Shown: piece by piece, positions 47,542 to 57,441 of the stretch
How positions within the stretch are numbered: the stretch's first letter is position 1
How the letters are laid out: each line of letters opens with the position of its first letter
From: Vreelandella jeotgali Hwa
GTDB taxonomy: Bacteria; Pseudomonadota; Gammaproteobacteria; Pseudomonadales; Halomonadaceae
NCBI RefSeq assembly: GCF_000334215.1
Contig: NZ_AMQY01000008.1
Span: forward strand, 1-64,000
Length of the DNA: 64,000 bases
Direction of reading: 5' to 3'
Notes under the pieces: model-generated
What the model was told of the DNA's origin: nothing
The model's input: the letters and a program-made list of their open reading frames with translations, nothing else
The model's database searches: none
Position numbers and translations under genes: made by a program

Positions 47542-48207
47542 ATGGCCAACTCCACCACCGAACAGGAAGCCGGCGCCATTCGCCGGCGCAACGAGCGGGC
47601 GATTCTGCAGGCCGCCGAGGGGGCCTTTGCGTGCCACGGCTATCGCGGCGCCAGCCTCCAGGACATCGCCCGCCGGGCCGGACTGCCCAAATCCAACGTG
47701 CTGTATTACATGGGCAGCAAGCGCCGGCTCTACGTGCGCCTGCTGGAGCGGATGATGTCGCGCTGGAACGCGATTCTGGACAATATCTCCCCGGACGATG
47801 ACCCGGTCGAGGTCATTTCCGCCTTTATCCGCGCCAAGATTCGCCTGTCCCGCAGCCACCCCGAGGGCTCGCGGCTGTTCGCCAGCGAGATCCTCGGCGG
47901 CGCGCCGTTTTTGCAGGAATACCTGCAGGGGGATCTGCGCGACTGGGTGGAAAGCCGTGCCGTCGTGCTGCGCCAGTGGGCCGAACGCGGGCTGATCGAC
48001 CCGGTGAATCCGGTCTGGCTGATTTTCCTGATCTGGTCGTCGACCCAGCACTACGCCGATTTTGAAACCCAGGTGCTGGGGATTACCGGCCGGCAGTCGC
48101 TGGACGACGATGATCTGGAAGACATCACGCAGTTTCTTATCCAGGTGGTGGTCAAGGGCTGCGGTATTCGGCGCCCGGCCGCCGGGGCAACGCCGCCTGA
48201 CAGCTGA
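47542..48207 (+). CDS. TetR-family regulator, RutR-like
   Basis: A 221-residue repressor-type protein. The N-terminal helix-turn-helix (residues 12-60) has ASLQDIARRAGLPKSNVLYYMGSK, and the C-terminal ligand domain FIRAKIRLSRSHPEGSRLFASEI resembles RutR, which senses pyrimidines in E. coli. Divergent from xdhABC-guaD and convergent with the purine permease, with matching operators before both, so it most likely controls purine uptake and oxidation. The ligand (xanthine, urate or a pyrimidine) is unknown. Confidence 0.88.
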   Translation: MANSTTEQEAGAIRRRNERAILQAAEGAFACHGYRGASLQDIARRAGLPKSNVLYYMGSKRRLYVRLLERMMSRWNAILDNISPDDDPVEVISAFIRAKIRLSRSHPEGSRLFASEILGGAPFLQEYLQGDLRDWVESRAVVLRQWAERGLIDPVNPVWLIFLIWSSTQHYADFETQVLGITGRQSLDDDDLEDITQFLIQVVVKGCGIRRPAAGATPPDS

Positions 48208-48228
48208 CAGGCGGAGCTTATCGTGACG

Positions 48229-49599
48229 TCAGGTGGTCAGCAGCATGACCACCGACAGCGCGGCGGTGATCCACATCGCCGGCTTGATCTCGTTGAAGCG
48301 CCCGGTGAGCACCTTGATCAGCACGAAGCTGATAAAGCCGAAGGCAATCCCCAGAGTGATCGAGTAGGTCAGCGGCATCAGAATGATCGCCAGAAACGCC
48401 GGGAAGGCCTGGTCGAAGTGTTCCCAGTCGATCTTGCTGATCGGCGCCATCATGAACAGCCCCACCATGACCAGCGCCGGCGCGGTGGCAATGCCCGGCA
48501 CCAGCGAGAGCAGCGGCGAGAGGAACAGAAACGGCAGGAAGAGCACCGCAATCACCAGCGCCACCAGCCCGGTGCGCCCGCCCTGGGCCACGCCGGCGCC
48601 GGATTCGATGAAGGTCTGGGCGGCGCTGGTGCCCAGCGGCGCGGCGATCATCGAGGAGAAGGCGTCCACGGTCATCGAGCGCTGGAGGTTGCGCGGGTTG
48701 CCGTCTTCGTCCTTGAGGTCGGCGGACTCGGCCAGCGCCATGAAGCACGACATGGCATCGAAGAAGTTGGTAAACAGCATCACGAAGATGAACGGCAGGT
48801 AGCCCACTTTCAGCGCGCCCATGATGTCGACCTTCATCACCGCGCTGAAATCCGGCCAGGCGGCGAGCCCGGTCCAGGCGACGGTGATTTCATCGCCCCA
48901 CAGCCGGCCCATGGGCGCGGCGGCCAGGGTGGTCAGCGCGATGCCCATCACCAGCGCCCCGTTGAAGCGCAGGATGACGAAAACGGCGGTGGCGATCAGC
49001 CCCAGAAAGAAGGTCGCCAGCTGGGCATCCATATTACCGAGGGTCACCACCGTGGCATCGCTGCCGACGATAAAGCCGGCGTTCTGCAGCCCCACGAAGG
49101 TAATGAACAGCCCGATGCCGCAGGTAATCGCGTAGCGCAGCGATAGCGGGATGGCCTCGATCACGGCCTTGCGCACGTTGAACAGCGCGAGAATGGCGAA
49201 GATCACCCCGGACCAGAACACGCAGCCCAGCGCGACTTCCCAGCTGAGCCCCGCGCCCAGCACCAGGGTGTAGGTGAACAGTGCGTTCATGCCCATGCCC
49301 GGCGCGACCAGGATGGGGTTGCGGGCATAGAGCGCCATCGCCAGGCTGCCCAGAAAGCTGATAACCACGGTCGCCGACAGCGCGGCGGAGAAGGGAATCC
49401 CGGCATCGCTGAGCACCGCCGGGTTGACCACGATGATATACATGCCGGCCAGAAAGGTGGCGAGGCCGGCGAGAATTTCGGTTTTGACGCTGGAGCCGCG
49501 CTGGGAGACGTTGAAAAAACGGTCCAGAAGCGACAGGCGGCGCGTGGCAGCCGCGCCGTTTTCATCGGCGGAGCGAGCAGTCGTCTCGTGCATACCCAT
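48229..49599 (-). CDS. AzgA-type purine permease (NCS2 superfamily)
   Basis: A 456-residue protein with 12-14 membrane helices and AzgA-group motifs: RNPILVAPGMGMNALFTYT, LFTNFFDAMSCFMALAE, and the GTSAAQTFIESGAGVAQGGRTGL stretch. AzgA proteins import adenine, guanine and hypoxanthine with protons, which fits the neighbouring guanine deaminase and xanthine dehydrogenase. Start at 49599 or at the second ATG (49593). Confidence 0.9.
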   Translation of the reverse strand: MGMHETTARSADENGAAATRRLSLLDRFFNVSQRGSSVKTEILAGLATFLAGMYIIVVNPAVLSDAGIPFSAALSATVVISFLGSLAMALYARNPILVAPGMGMNALFTYTLVLGAGLSWEVALGCVFWSGVIFAILALFNVRKAVIEAIPLSLRYAITCGIGLFITFVGLQNAGFIVGSDATVVTLGNMDAQLATFFLGLIATAVFVILRFNGALVMGIALTTLAAAPMGRLWGDEITVAWTGLAAWPDFSAVMKVDIMGALKVGYLPFIFVMLFTNFFDAMSCFMALAESADLKDEDGNPRNLQRSMTVDAFSSMIAAPLGTSAAQTFIESGAGVAQGGRTGLVALVIAVLFLPFLFLSPLLSLVPGIATAPALVMVGLFMMAPISKIDWEHFDQAFPAFLAIILMPLTYSITLGIAFGFISFVLIKVLTGRFNEIKPAMWITAALSVVMLLTT

Positions 49600-49606
49600 A
49601 CCTTGT

Positions 49607-49658
49607 TTGTTGTTGTGGCTGGTCGTTGTAACTGGTTGTTGTGACTGGTCGTTGTGAC
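49607..49658 (-). repeat. Four 13-bp tandem repeats before the purine permease
   Basis: Plus-strand units: TTGTTGTTGTGGC, TGGTCGTTGTAAC, TGGTTGTTGTGAC, TGGTCGTTGTGAC. The array fills the leader right up to the permease start. Confidence 0.85.
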
Positions 49659-49692
49659 CGAGGTCAGCCTCTGGTGAGGCTCCGGCTATTTC

Positions 49693-49708
49693 CTGACCTT
49701 TCGGTCAA
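49693..49708. promoter_or_regulatory. RutR-like palindrome upstream of the purine permease
   Basis: CTGACCTTTCGGTCAA. It shares TGACC-(A/T)-TTCGGTCA with the dyad upstream of xdhA, i.e. 13 of 14 bases. It sits 94 bases before the permease start. Confidence 0.7.
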
Positions 49709-49788
49709 GTCACGGCTCAAGACTAGCCACCCGACCACCCCCGGTCAATACGTCGCGGGATGATAGCAAGGCAGAGCAAGTGAGGCGT

Positions 49789-51300
49789 TCAGCCGTCCTT
49801 CAGCAGGCGGTCGAGCTGGCGGTAGCCGATGGCTTCGACGAAGTGCGGTTGGGTGGGCCGGGCGGCGCCTTCGAGGTCGGCCAGGGTCAGCGCCACGCGC
49901 AGTACGCGGTGGTAGGCCCGGGCAGAGAGCTTGAGTTTTTCCAGCACGTTGGCCAGCCAGGCGCGTTCGTCATCGTCCAGCGCGCAGGCGGCTTCCAGCG
50001 CCCGGCCGCCGAGCTGGCTGTTGAGCGCGCCGCGCTGCGCCTGGCGTTCCCGGGCGGCCATGACGCGCTGGCGCACGTCGGCGGACGATTCGCCCCGGGT
50101 GCGGGCGGTGAGCTGCTCCGGCGGCAGGGCGGGCACTTCCACCTGGAGGTCGATGCGGTCCAGCAGCGGGCCGGAGAGCCGCGCCTGGTAGCGCTGAATC
50201 TGGCTGGCGGTGCACTGGCAGCGGCTGCGGGGGTCCCCCAGGTGCCCGCAGGGGCAGGGGTTCATTGCCGAAACAAGCTGAAAACTGGCCGGATACCGGC
50301 GTTCGTGGCTGGCCCGGGCCAGGTGGATTTCTCCGGTTTCCAGCGGTTGTCGCAGCACTTCCAGCACCTGGCGGGAAAATTCCGGCAGCTCGTCGAGAAA
50401 CAGCACGCCGTGGTGGGCCAGCGAGATTTCGCCAGGGCGGGGTTTTGAGCCACCGCCCACCAGCGCGGCGGCGCTGGCGCTGTGGTGGGGTTGGCGAAAG
50501 GGCCGTTGGCCCCAGTGTTTTTCCAGCGGCAGCCCGCACACCGAGCGCACCGCGGCTACGGCCAGCGCATCGTCGTCGGAAAGCGGCGGCAGAATGCCGG
50601 GCAGGCGGCTGGCGAGCATGGTCTTGCCGGTGCCCGGTGGGCCGGCGAATAAAAGGTTATGGCCGCCGGCGGCGGCGATTTCCAGCGCCCTGCGCGCCTG
50701 TTGCTGGCCGCGTACGTCGGCAAGGTCGGCCAGGGGCTCGGTGGCTTCGGGCGGTTTGGGTAGCCGATGCGGCGTAATGCGTTCCTGATCCAGCAGGTGG
50801 GCCACGATCTCCCACAGCGAGTCGGCGGGCAGCACGGTCAGGTCCTGCCCGGCGAGCGCAGCTTCGTCGGCGCACGTCCGAGGGACAATCAGCTGATGGC
50901 CGGCGGCCCGGGTCGCCAGTGCCAGCGGCAAGACGCCGGGCACCGCGCGCAGCTGGCCGTCCAGCGCCAGCTCGCCGGCGCATTCCATGCCTTCCAGCGA
51001 CTCCACCGGCAGCTGGCCGGACGCGGCGAGAATACCCAGTGCGATGGGCAGATCAAAGCGCCCGCCTTCCTTGGGCAGGTCGGCCGGGGCCAGGTTCAGG
51101 GTGATCCGCCGGGTATTGGGAAAATCAAAGCCGGCGTTGACCAGCGCGCTGCGTACGCGCTCGCGGCTTTCCTTCACCGCGGCTTCGGGCAGGCCCACCA
51201 GGGTGAGCCCCGGCAGGCCGTTGGCCAGATGCACTTCCACCTGCACCGGCGGGGCCTCGAGCCCCAACCCGGCGCGGGTGGCAACAATGGCAAGCGTCAT
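49789..51300 (-). CDS. comM: ComM/YifB AAA+ ATPase (Mg-chelatase-like)
   Basis: A 503-residue AAA+ helicase that drives branch migration during natural transformation (ComM). The N-terminal Lon-like ChlI domain covers 1-120 (GLPGLTLVGLPEAAVKESRERV). Walker A is GPPGTGKTML (near 219), Walker B LFLDELPEF, a zinc-type cysteine group CPCGHLGDPRSRCQC follows, and the C-terminal Mg-chelatase domain ends the protein. Same strand as ubiK, with 50 bases between them. Confidence 0.93.
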   Translation of the reverse strand: MTLAIVATRAGLGLEAPPVQVEVHLANGLPGLTLVGLPEAAVKESRERVRSALVNAGFDFPNTRRITLNLAPADLPKEGGRFDLPIALGILAASGQLPVESLEGMECAGELALDGQLRAVPGVLPLALATRAAGHQLIVPRTCADEAALAGQDLTVLPADSLWEIVAHLLDQERITPHRLPKPPEATEPLADLADVRGQQQARRALEIAAAGGHNLLFAGPPGTGKTMLASRLPGILPPLSDDDALAVAAVRSVCGLPLEKHWGQRPFRQPHHSASAAALVGGGSKPRPGEISLAHHGVLFLDELPEFSRQVLEVLRQPLETGEIHLARASHERRYPASFQLVSAMNPCPCGHLGDPRSRCQCTASQIQRYQARLSGPLLDRIDLQVEVPALPPEQLTARTRGESSADVRQRVMAARERQAQRGALNSQLGGRALEAACALDDDERAWLANVLEKLKLSARAYHRVLRVALTLADLEGAARPTQPHFVEAIGYRQLDRLLKDG

Positions 51301-51350
51301 GGCGTTCCCTCGCGTTTGACGTATGTGGCGGCGTTTGCCTTGTGCCGGGC

Positions 51351-51695
51351 TTAGCTTTGGCGGTCGTCGCCTGCGGCCGGGCCGTCGTCGGCTCGGGGGA
51401 AGGTATCCTCGGCCCCGGCGTTGTCGGTGTGTCCGGCCTGGCGGTCGCCGTCGGGATTGACCTCGGCCTCCAGGGTGGCGACCTGGCTTTCCAGCGCTTC
51501 CACTCGTGCCCGGGTGCGCTGGAGAACATCCATGAGGATATCGAAGTCTTCCCGGGAGACCAGCTCCAGGCGGTCAAAGGCCCCGCGGACGGCCTGTTGC
51601 ACGCCCTTGTGGATGTCTTCCGGCGCCTGGGAGGCGTTTTGCAGGCGGTCGCCGATTTGCTGGGCAAGCTGGCTGATGCGGTCTTGAGCGGCCAT
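51351..51695 (-). CDS. ubiK: Ubiquinone-synthesis accessory factor UbiK (BMFP)
   Basis: A 114-residue protein with an N-terminal amphipathic helix (RISQLAQQIGDRLQNA), the conserved REDFDILMDVLQRTRARVEALE coiled coil, and a disordered acidic tail. UbiK helps UbiJ in the aerobic ubiquinone complex; the family is also called membrane fusogenic protein. The usual position between comM and glnK supports the call. The tail is longer than in E. coli. Confidence 0.85.
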   Translation of the reverse strand: MAAQDRISQLAQQIGDRLQNASQAPEDIHKGVQQAVRGAFDRLELVSREDFDILMDVLQRTRARVEALESQVATLEAEVNPDGDRQAGHTDNAGAEDTFPRADDGPAAGDDRQS

Positions 51696-51720
51696 GACGT
51701 TCTCCTTGATGGCTCAATAG

Positions 51721-52272
<552 letters not shown>

Positions 52273-52363
52273 GCGCTGTGCATAACCGTTGATGCATACC
52301 CTGCCACGCCCCGATGTACCTCACCGTGGCGATCCAGCCTGGCGAGTTACGGTGGCGGGGGTT

Positions 52364-53140
52364 TCACCGTTCCACGAAGGCGCGCTCGATAACGTAGTCG
52401 CCGGGCTCGCCCATGCGCGGCGAGATCCGGAAGCCGAGTTCATCCAGCAGGGCGCTGGTGTCGTCGAGCATCGCCGGGCTGCCGCAGATCATGGCGCGAT
52501 CCTGCGCCGGATCGATGGGCGGCAGGCCGGTATCGGCGGTGAGCTTGCCGCTTTTGATGTGGTCGGTCAGCCGCCCCTGGGTGTGGAAATCTTCCCGGGT
52601 CACGGTGGGGTAGTAGACCAGCTTCTCGCGGATTTCCTCGCCGAGATATTCGTGCGCGGGCAGATCCTGGCGGATGAAATCGGCGTAGGCCAGCTCGGAG
52701 ACGTAGCGCACGCCGTGCACCAGCACGACCTTGTCGTACTGGTCGTAAACGTCCGGGTCCTGGATCAGGCTCATGAAGGGCGCCATGCCGGTGCCGGTGG
52801 AGAGCAGATAGAGGTTGCGGCCGGGCAGCAGGTCGTCGGTGACCAGGGTGCCGGTGGGCTTGCGGCCAACCAGGATGCTGTCGCCGACTTCCAGGTGTTG
52901 CAGACGCGACGTCAGCGGGCCGTCCTGTACCTTGATGCTGAAGAACTCCAGGTGCTCGGCATAGTGCGGGCTGGCAACCGAATAGGCGCGCACCAGCGGC
53001 TTGCCGTCCACCTCCAGGCCGATCATGACAAACTGGCCGGACTTGAAACGCAGGCTTTGCTCGCGGGTGGTACGAAAGCTGAACAGCGTATCGTTCCAGT
53101 GGTGAACGCTTAGCACGTCGGCCTTGGCGAACTTGCTCAT
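52364..53140 (-). CDS. fpr: Ferredoxin/flavodoxin--NADP reductase
   Basis: A 258-residue FAD enzyme shuttling electrons between NADPH and ferredoxin or flavodoxin, important in redox stress and FeS repair. FAD-binding RAYSVASPHYAEHLEFFS, NADP-binding LLSTGTGMAPFMSLIQD, CGSPAMLDD, and the C-terminal signature YVIERAFVER, which matches the subclass with an extended bacterial C-terminus. The start is preceded by tandem 16-bp units. Confidence 0.95.
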   Translation of the reverse strand: MSKFAKADVLSVHHWNDTLFSFRTTREQSLRFKSGQFVMIGLEVDGKPLVRAYSVASPHYAEHLEFFSIKVQDGPLTSRLQHLEVGDSILVGRKPTGTLVTDDLLPGRNLYLLSTGTGMAPFMSLIQDPDVYDQYDKVVLVHGVRYVSELAYADFIRQDLPAHEYLGEEIREKLVYYPTVTREDFHTQGRLTDHIKSGKLTADTGLPPIDPAQDRAMICGSPAMLDDTSALLDELGFRISPRMGEPGDYVIERAFVER

Positions 53141-53149
53141 TGAGGCTCC

Positions 53150-53181
53150 TTTTAACCGTTATACGTTTTGACCGTTATACG
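53150..53181 (-). repeat. Two 16-bp tandem units in the fpr leader
   Basis: TTTTAACCGTTATACG at 53150 is followed by TTTTGACCGTTATACG at 53166 (15 of 16 identical), nine bases before the fpr start codon. The remaining gap to 53385 has no gene. Confidence 0.85.
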
Positions 53182-53385
53182 TTGGAAGCGGTATTCCCTG
53201 ACCGCTACCGGTTGGGCCGGATGGATGTTTAACCGATATTCATGCCGAACGCCGCATCACCCGGCCGCGATGCGGCGTTTGGCCACAACATTCGGCCGCC
53301 AGACCGGCCGAAGGATTATCGACCGGCCGGCGTTATCCGCCTACTTTATCATTGACGGCGCTCGCTGCGGGGCGGGAGCGACAGA

Positions 53386-55239
53386 TTAGCGCGGCGCGTC
53401 AAGCGCGGGGGCCTGACCGCTGCCGGATTCGCGGCGCGAGAGCCGGAAGTGGCCGATAACCCGGGTGAGATGGTCGGCCTGTTCCTGCAGCTGCTCGGCG
53501 GCGGTGCTGGACTCTTCGACCATGGCGGCGTTTTCCTGGGTCATGCGGTCGAGGTCGGCCACGGCCACGTTGACCTGGCCGATGCCGTCACTCTGCTCGC
53601 CGGTGGCCGAGGTGATTTCGCCCAGCACATCGGTCACCCGGGTCACCTGGGCGACGATGTCGTTCATGGTTTCGGCGGCGCCCTGAACCAGTTGGGTACC
53701 GTTCTGCACCTTGTCCCGTGACTCCTCGTTGAGTGCCTTGATTTCGTGCGCGGCGTCGGTGCTGCGCTGGGCCAGCTTGCGCACTTCCTCGGCGACCACG
53801 GCGAAGCCGCGACCCTGCTCGCCGGCCCGGGCGGCTTCCACCGAGGCGTTGAGCGCCAGCAGGTTGGTCTGGAAGGCGATGCTGTCCATCAGCGTGACGA
53901 TGTCGCCGATCTTGTTCGACGAGGTGGCGATTTCCTCCATGGTATCGGCCACCCGAGCGGCCGACTCGCCGCCGCGCTCGGCCACTTCGGTGGCGGACTT
54001 GGCGAGCTGATTGGCTTCACGCGAAGACGCCGCGGTATGTTCCACGGTCGAGGTGATTTCCTCCATCGAGGCCGAGGTTTCCTGGAGGCTCGAGGCCGTG
54101 CTTTCGGTGCGCCGCGACAGATCATGGCCGCCCTTGGCGATTTCCGAGGCGGCGGTGTTCACGGCCTCGCTGCCGGTGCGTACTTCGATCAGCACGTCTT
54201 CCATACGCGACACGAAGCGGTTGAACGCGGCCGCAATCTGGGTCACTTCGTCGTGGCCTTCTTCCGGCAGACGCCGGGTGAGATCGCCTTCGCCCGATGC
54301 CACGCTGTTCATGGCGTTGCGCGCGGAATGCAGGCGTCGCAGCATCAGCTTGAGCAGGAAGCTGAGTACCAGAGCAGTCAGCACGGCCACCACAATCAGC
54401 GTGATGGTGGTCGTGCCGGCAATGGCGCGAAGCCCGGCGGTGGCTTCGTGTTCATCCAGCGCGACGACCAGCTCCCAGCCGCTCTGGCCGCCGACGTTGC
54501 GGCCCAGCAGGCGTTTTTCGCTGCCCTGCAGTGCCATTGTCATGGGCGTGTCCGCTCCGGCCAGCTTTGCCAGCATGTCCGCCGTCAGCCGGTCGTTGAG
54601 GCGTGAGGCGGGGGCCAGCGTCAGATCCTCGTCGTGGTGGGCAATCAGGCTGCCGTCAGCGGCGGTGAGAAAGGCAAAGCTGGACGGCGTGGGGGCAATG
54701 CTGTCGACGATATCGATCACCGCGGTAACGGTTACGTCGCCGCCGACCACGCCGATCAGCTGATTGTCGCGGTAATACGGGTGGGCAAAGGTGACCACCA
54801 GATCCCCGGTCTGCTCGTCGACGTAGGGTTTGGTGACAATGCTGTCCTTCTCACGTACGGCGCTCTTGTACCAGGCGCGCTCCCGGGGGTCGAAGTCATC
54901 CGGCGGCGTCCAGCCGTTGTAAAAGATGGTCTTGCCGGTGTCGGGCTTGATCAGGTAGGTCGCCATGAAATCGCCCGATGTCCTGAGCTGGCGCAGCGCG
55001 GGGCGGGGCGAGTCGCTTTCGGCCGCTTCGTCCATGGCGGTCAGCATGTTGAAGCGGGCGTTGAACCAGGTATCCAGCGCCTGGGCATTGCCGCCGACCA
55101 CGGCGTTCAGGTTGCCGGCAATCTGCTCGTCGTTGTGCTGTTTGACGGTAAAGAAGCTGGCAATGCCGTTGGCCCCCAGGGCGAAGACCACGGCGGCCAG
55201 CGCAGCAGCAAGGAGGCGAACACGAAGTGAAATGAACAT
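53386..55239 (-). CDS. Methyl-accepting chemotaxis protein with dCache sensor
   Basis: A 617-residue chemoreceptor: N-terminal membrane helix (about 5-28), periplasmic dCache_1-type sensor (about 35-275, with the YWKS-like segment [16 protein letters not shown] and [16 protein letters not shown]), second helix (about 278-302), HAMP (to 355) and a signalling domain with the hairpin tip [32 protein letters not shown]. dCache receptors of this kind often bind amino acids. The ATG at 55239 is preferred over the longer ORF. A FliA-type promoter lies 80 bases upstream. Confidence 0.93.
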   Translation of the reverse strand: MFISLRVRLLAAALAAVVFALGANGIASFFTVKQHNDEQIAGNLNAVVGGNAQALDTWFNARFNMLTAMDEAAESDSPRPALRQLRTSGDFMATYLIKPDTGKTIFYNGWTPPDDFDPRERAWYKSAVREKDSIVTKPYVDEQTGDLVVTFAHPYYRDNQLIGVVGGDVTVTAVIDIVDSIAPTPSSFAFLTAADGSLIAHHDEDLTLAPASRLNDRLTADMLAKLAGADTPMTMALQGSEKRLLGRNVGGQSGWELVVALDEHEATAGLRAIAGTTTITLIVVAVLTALVLSFLLKLMLRRLHSARNAMNSVASGEGDLTRRLPEEGHDEVTQIAAAFNRFVSRMEDVLIEVRTGSEAVNTAASEIAKGGHDLSRRTESTASSLQETSASMEEITSTVEHTAASSREANQLAKSATEVAERGGESAARVADTMEEIATSSNKIGDIVTLMDSIAFQTNLLALNASVEAARAGEQGRGFAVVAEEVRKLAQRSTDAAHEIKALNEESRDKVQNGTQLVQGAAETMNDIVAQVTRVTDVLGEITSATGEQSDGIGQVNVAVADLDRMTQENAAMVEESSTAAEQLQEQADHLTRVIGHFRLSRRESGSGQAPALDAPR

Positions 55240-55275
55240 GACAGGCAGGTCTCTAGGGTAGGGTGAGGATAAACA

Positions 55276-55304
55276 AGGCGCTGCGCGGGTGCCACGCAGC
55301 GCCT
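55276..55304. other. Hairpin in the chemoreceptor leader
   Basis: AGGCGCTGCG (55276-55285) and CGCAGCGCCT (55295-55304) pair perfectly with a 9-base loop. It lies between the FliA promoter and the start codon, so it would form in the mRNA leader. Confidence 0.6.
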
Positions 55305-55319
55305 CAGCCATTGGTCTTA

Positions 55320-55346
55320 TTATCGGCGAGTGTTATGCGGACTTGA
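55320..55346 (-). promoter_or_regulatory. FliA (sigma-28) promoter of the chemoreceptor gene
   Basis: Minus strand TCAAG, 14 bases, GCCGATAA. The -10 is identical to the FliA consensus and the -35 is the TCAAG form known from pseudomonads, with correct spacing. This places the receptor in the flagellar/chemotaxis regulon. Confidence 0.8.
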
Positions 55347-55430
55347 AGGGCAAATAAACGCTCCGGGTATCGCGTTTTTGCCCTGGTGTTTTGTCTGGCT
55401 GTTTTTTTATTCCATTGCGTTGGCTTTGCC

Positions 55431-55464
55431 CACCCGCGTGCCGGCGTGATGCCGGGCGCGGGTG
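55431..55464. terminator. Strong hairpin after hemE
   Basis: Fifteen base pairs with one bulged base around the loop GTGAT. It lies seven bases after the hemE stop, without a T-run on the hemE strand. Likely a 3' stabilising or Rho-assisted end. Confidence 0.5.
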
Positions 55465-55470
55465 CGCGGA

Positions 55471-56607
55471 TCAGCTATCCTGCTGACGGGCGGGAATATC
55501 ACCCTGCGGCTGGCGGTGGTACGCCGGGCTGAGGTCGTGCAGCGCGTCGACAAAGGCGCTGACGTTATCCGGGTTGGTAAACTGGCTGACCCCGTGGCCC
55601 AGGTTGAAGATGTGCCCCGGGCCGCTGCCGTAGCTTTCCAGAATGCGGCCGACCTCGGCGCGAATGGCGCCGGAGCGGGCAAACAGCACGTTGGGGTCGA
55701 GGTTGCCCTGCAGCGCCACGCGGTGGCCCACCCGCTGGCGCGCGTTGGACAGTTCGGTGGACCAGTCAAGCCCCACGGCATCGGCGCCGGCGGTGGCGAT
55801 CTGCTCAAGCCACTGGCCGCCGTTCTTGGTGAACATGATCACCGGCACCCGGCGGCCGTCCTGTTCGCGGATCAGCCCCGAGGCGATCTGCTCCATATAG
55901 CGCAGGGAAAACTCCATGTACGCCGGCGTGGACAGCGCCCCGCCCCAGGTGTCGAAAATCTGCACGACCTGGGCGCCGGCGCGAATCTGGGCGTTGAGGT
56001 AGTCGGTGACCGCGTGGGCCAGCTTGTCGAGCAGCTGGTGCATGGCGTCCGGCGTGTCGTAGAGCATCGCCTTGACGTGGCGGAAGTCCTTGCTCGATCC
56101 GCCTTCCACCATGTAGGTGGCCAGCGTCCAGGGGCTGCCGGAAAAGCCGATGAGCGGCACGCGGCCGTTGAGCTCGCCGCGAATGGTGGAAACCGCGCGC
56201 ATCACGTAGTCCAGGTCGCGCTCGGCGTCGGGCACCTTGAGGGCGTCCACTTCCTCGGGGGTGCGTACGGTTTTCCTGAATTTCGGCCCCTCGCCGGTGA
56301 CGAAGTACAGCCCCAGATCCATCGCATCGGGAATCGTGAGGATGTCCGAGAACAGAATGGCGGCATCCAGGGGAAAGCGATCCAGCGGTTGCAGCGTTAC
56401 CTCGCAGGCCAGATCCTGATTGCGGCAGAGGTCCATGAAGCTGCCCGCTTCGGCGCGTTTGGCGCGGTATTCGGGCAGATAGCGGCCCGCCTGACGCATC
56501 ATCCAGACCGGCGTGCGATCCACCGGCTGGCGCGCCAATGCCCGCAGAAAGCGATCGTTGTGTAGCGGTGAAGCCGTAGACGAGGAAGCAACAGATGCTG
56601 AAGTCAT
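55471..56607 (-). CDS. hemE: Uroporphyrinogen decarboxylase
   Basis: A 378-residue TIM-barrel enzyme that turns uroporphyrinogen III into coproporphyrinogen III. The signature [33 protein letters not shown] (catalytic aspartate), [26 protein letters not shown] and NLGHGV are present. The ATG at 56607 is used; a longer ORF to 56793 has no matching family sequence. The first 16 residues are a short S/A/T-rich extension. Located 47 kb from hemCDXY, divergent from ribA. Confidence 0.97.
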   Translation of the reverse strand: MTSASVASSSTASPLHNDRFLRALARQPVDRTPVWMMRQAGRYLPEYRAKRAEAGSFMDLCRNQDLACEVTLQPLDRFPLDAAILFSDILTIPDAMDLGLYFVTGEGPKFRKTVRTPEEVDALKVPDAERDLDYVMRAVSTIRGELNGRVPLIGFSGSPWTLATYMVEGGSSKDFRHVKAMLYDTPDAMHQLLDKLAHAVTDYLNAQIRAGAQVVQIFDTWGGALSTPAYMEFSLRYMEQIASGLIREQDGRRVPVIMFTKNGGQWLEQIATAGADAVGLDWSTELSNARQRVGHRVALQGNLDPNVLFARSGAIRAEVGRILESYGSGPGHIFNLGHGVSQFTNPDNVSAFVDALHDLSPAYHRQPQGDIPARQQDS

Positions 56608-56665
56608 GGAATACCTGCTCTTGAAAAATGGCCTGCCTGAAAGGCATGTCGAGGGTGTAGAATGA

Positions 56666-56694
56666 ATTGTATGGCATACCGAGCCGTTTGCTAA
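56666..56694 (-). promoter_or_regulatory. hemE: Candidate hemE promoter
   Basis: Minus strand TTAGCA, 17 bases, TACAAT, four and five of six consensus matches. Start near 56659, leaving a leader of about 50 bases. Confidence 0.5.
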
Positions 56695-56804
56695 ACTCCG
56701 GCTTCGCCGGCAGCCGCTTTGCGCCGCTACCACACGCCGCACCATTGCCCAACCCGCTCTGACCCGCCCGCCGTGTGCGGGCCGTTCGATCATCGAGGTA
56801 ACCT

Positions 56805-57440
56805 GTGACGATTCGCTTCATTGCCGCATCCCGGCTGCCCACGCCCTGGGCCACCTTTACCCTGCACGGCTTCGAGGACGATGCCACCGGCAAGGATCAC
56901 GTTGCCTTGACCCTGGGCGATATCAACGGCGAAGCGCCGGTACTCGGCCGGGTGCATTCGGAATGCCTGACCGGCGACGCGCTGTTTTCCATGCGCTGCG
57001 ACTGCGGCTACCAGCTGCAGGAAGCGCTGAAACGTATCGCCGAGGCCGGCTGCGGGGTGCTGCTGTATCTGCGTCAGGAAGGGCGGGGTATCGGGCTGCT
57101 CAACAAGATCCGCGCCTATCAGCTGCAGGACGACGGCGCCGATACCGTCGAGGCCAACGAGCAGTTGGGTTTCGGCGCCGACATGCGCCGCTACGACCTC
57201 TGCGTGCCCATGCTCGACCACCTGGGCGTCCGCGCACTGCGGCTGATGACCAACAACCCGCGCAAGGTCGACGCGCTGACCCGGGACGGCGTCAACGTCA
57301 CCGAGCGCGTGCCGCTTACCACGGGGCTGAACCCCCACAACGAGGGCTATCTGTCCACCAAGGCGGGCAAGCTCGGTCACATGATGGCGCTGGGCGACTT
57401 TACGCCCGCCGGCAGCGTGGATATCGAGCGCAAGGGCTGA
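56805..57440 (+). CDS. ribA: GTP cyclohydrolase II
   Basis: A 211-residue zinc enzyme that opens GTP in the first step of riboflavin synthesis. Zinc cysteines C54, C65 and C67 (SECLTGD, MRCDCG), [13 protein letters not shown] with the catalytic arginine, and the NNPRKVDAL segment are all present. It starts with GTG at 56805 after GAGGT. Stand-alone RibA, not fused to RibB. Tail to tail with the GntR gene. Confidence 0.96.
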   Translation: MTIRFIAASRLPTPWATFTLHGFEDDATGKDHVALTLGDINGEAPVLGRVHSECLTGDALFSMRCDCGYQLQEALKRIAEAGCGVLLYLRQEGRGIGLLNKIRAYQLQDDGADTVEANEQLGFGADMRRYDLCVPMLDHLGVRALRLMTNNPRKVDALTRDGVNVTERVPLTTGLNPHNEGYLSTKAGKLGHMMALGDFTPAGSVDIERKG

Positions 57441-57441
57441 A

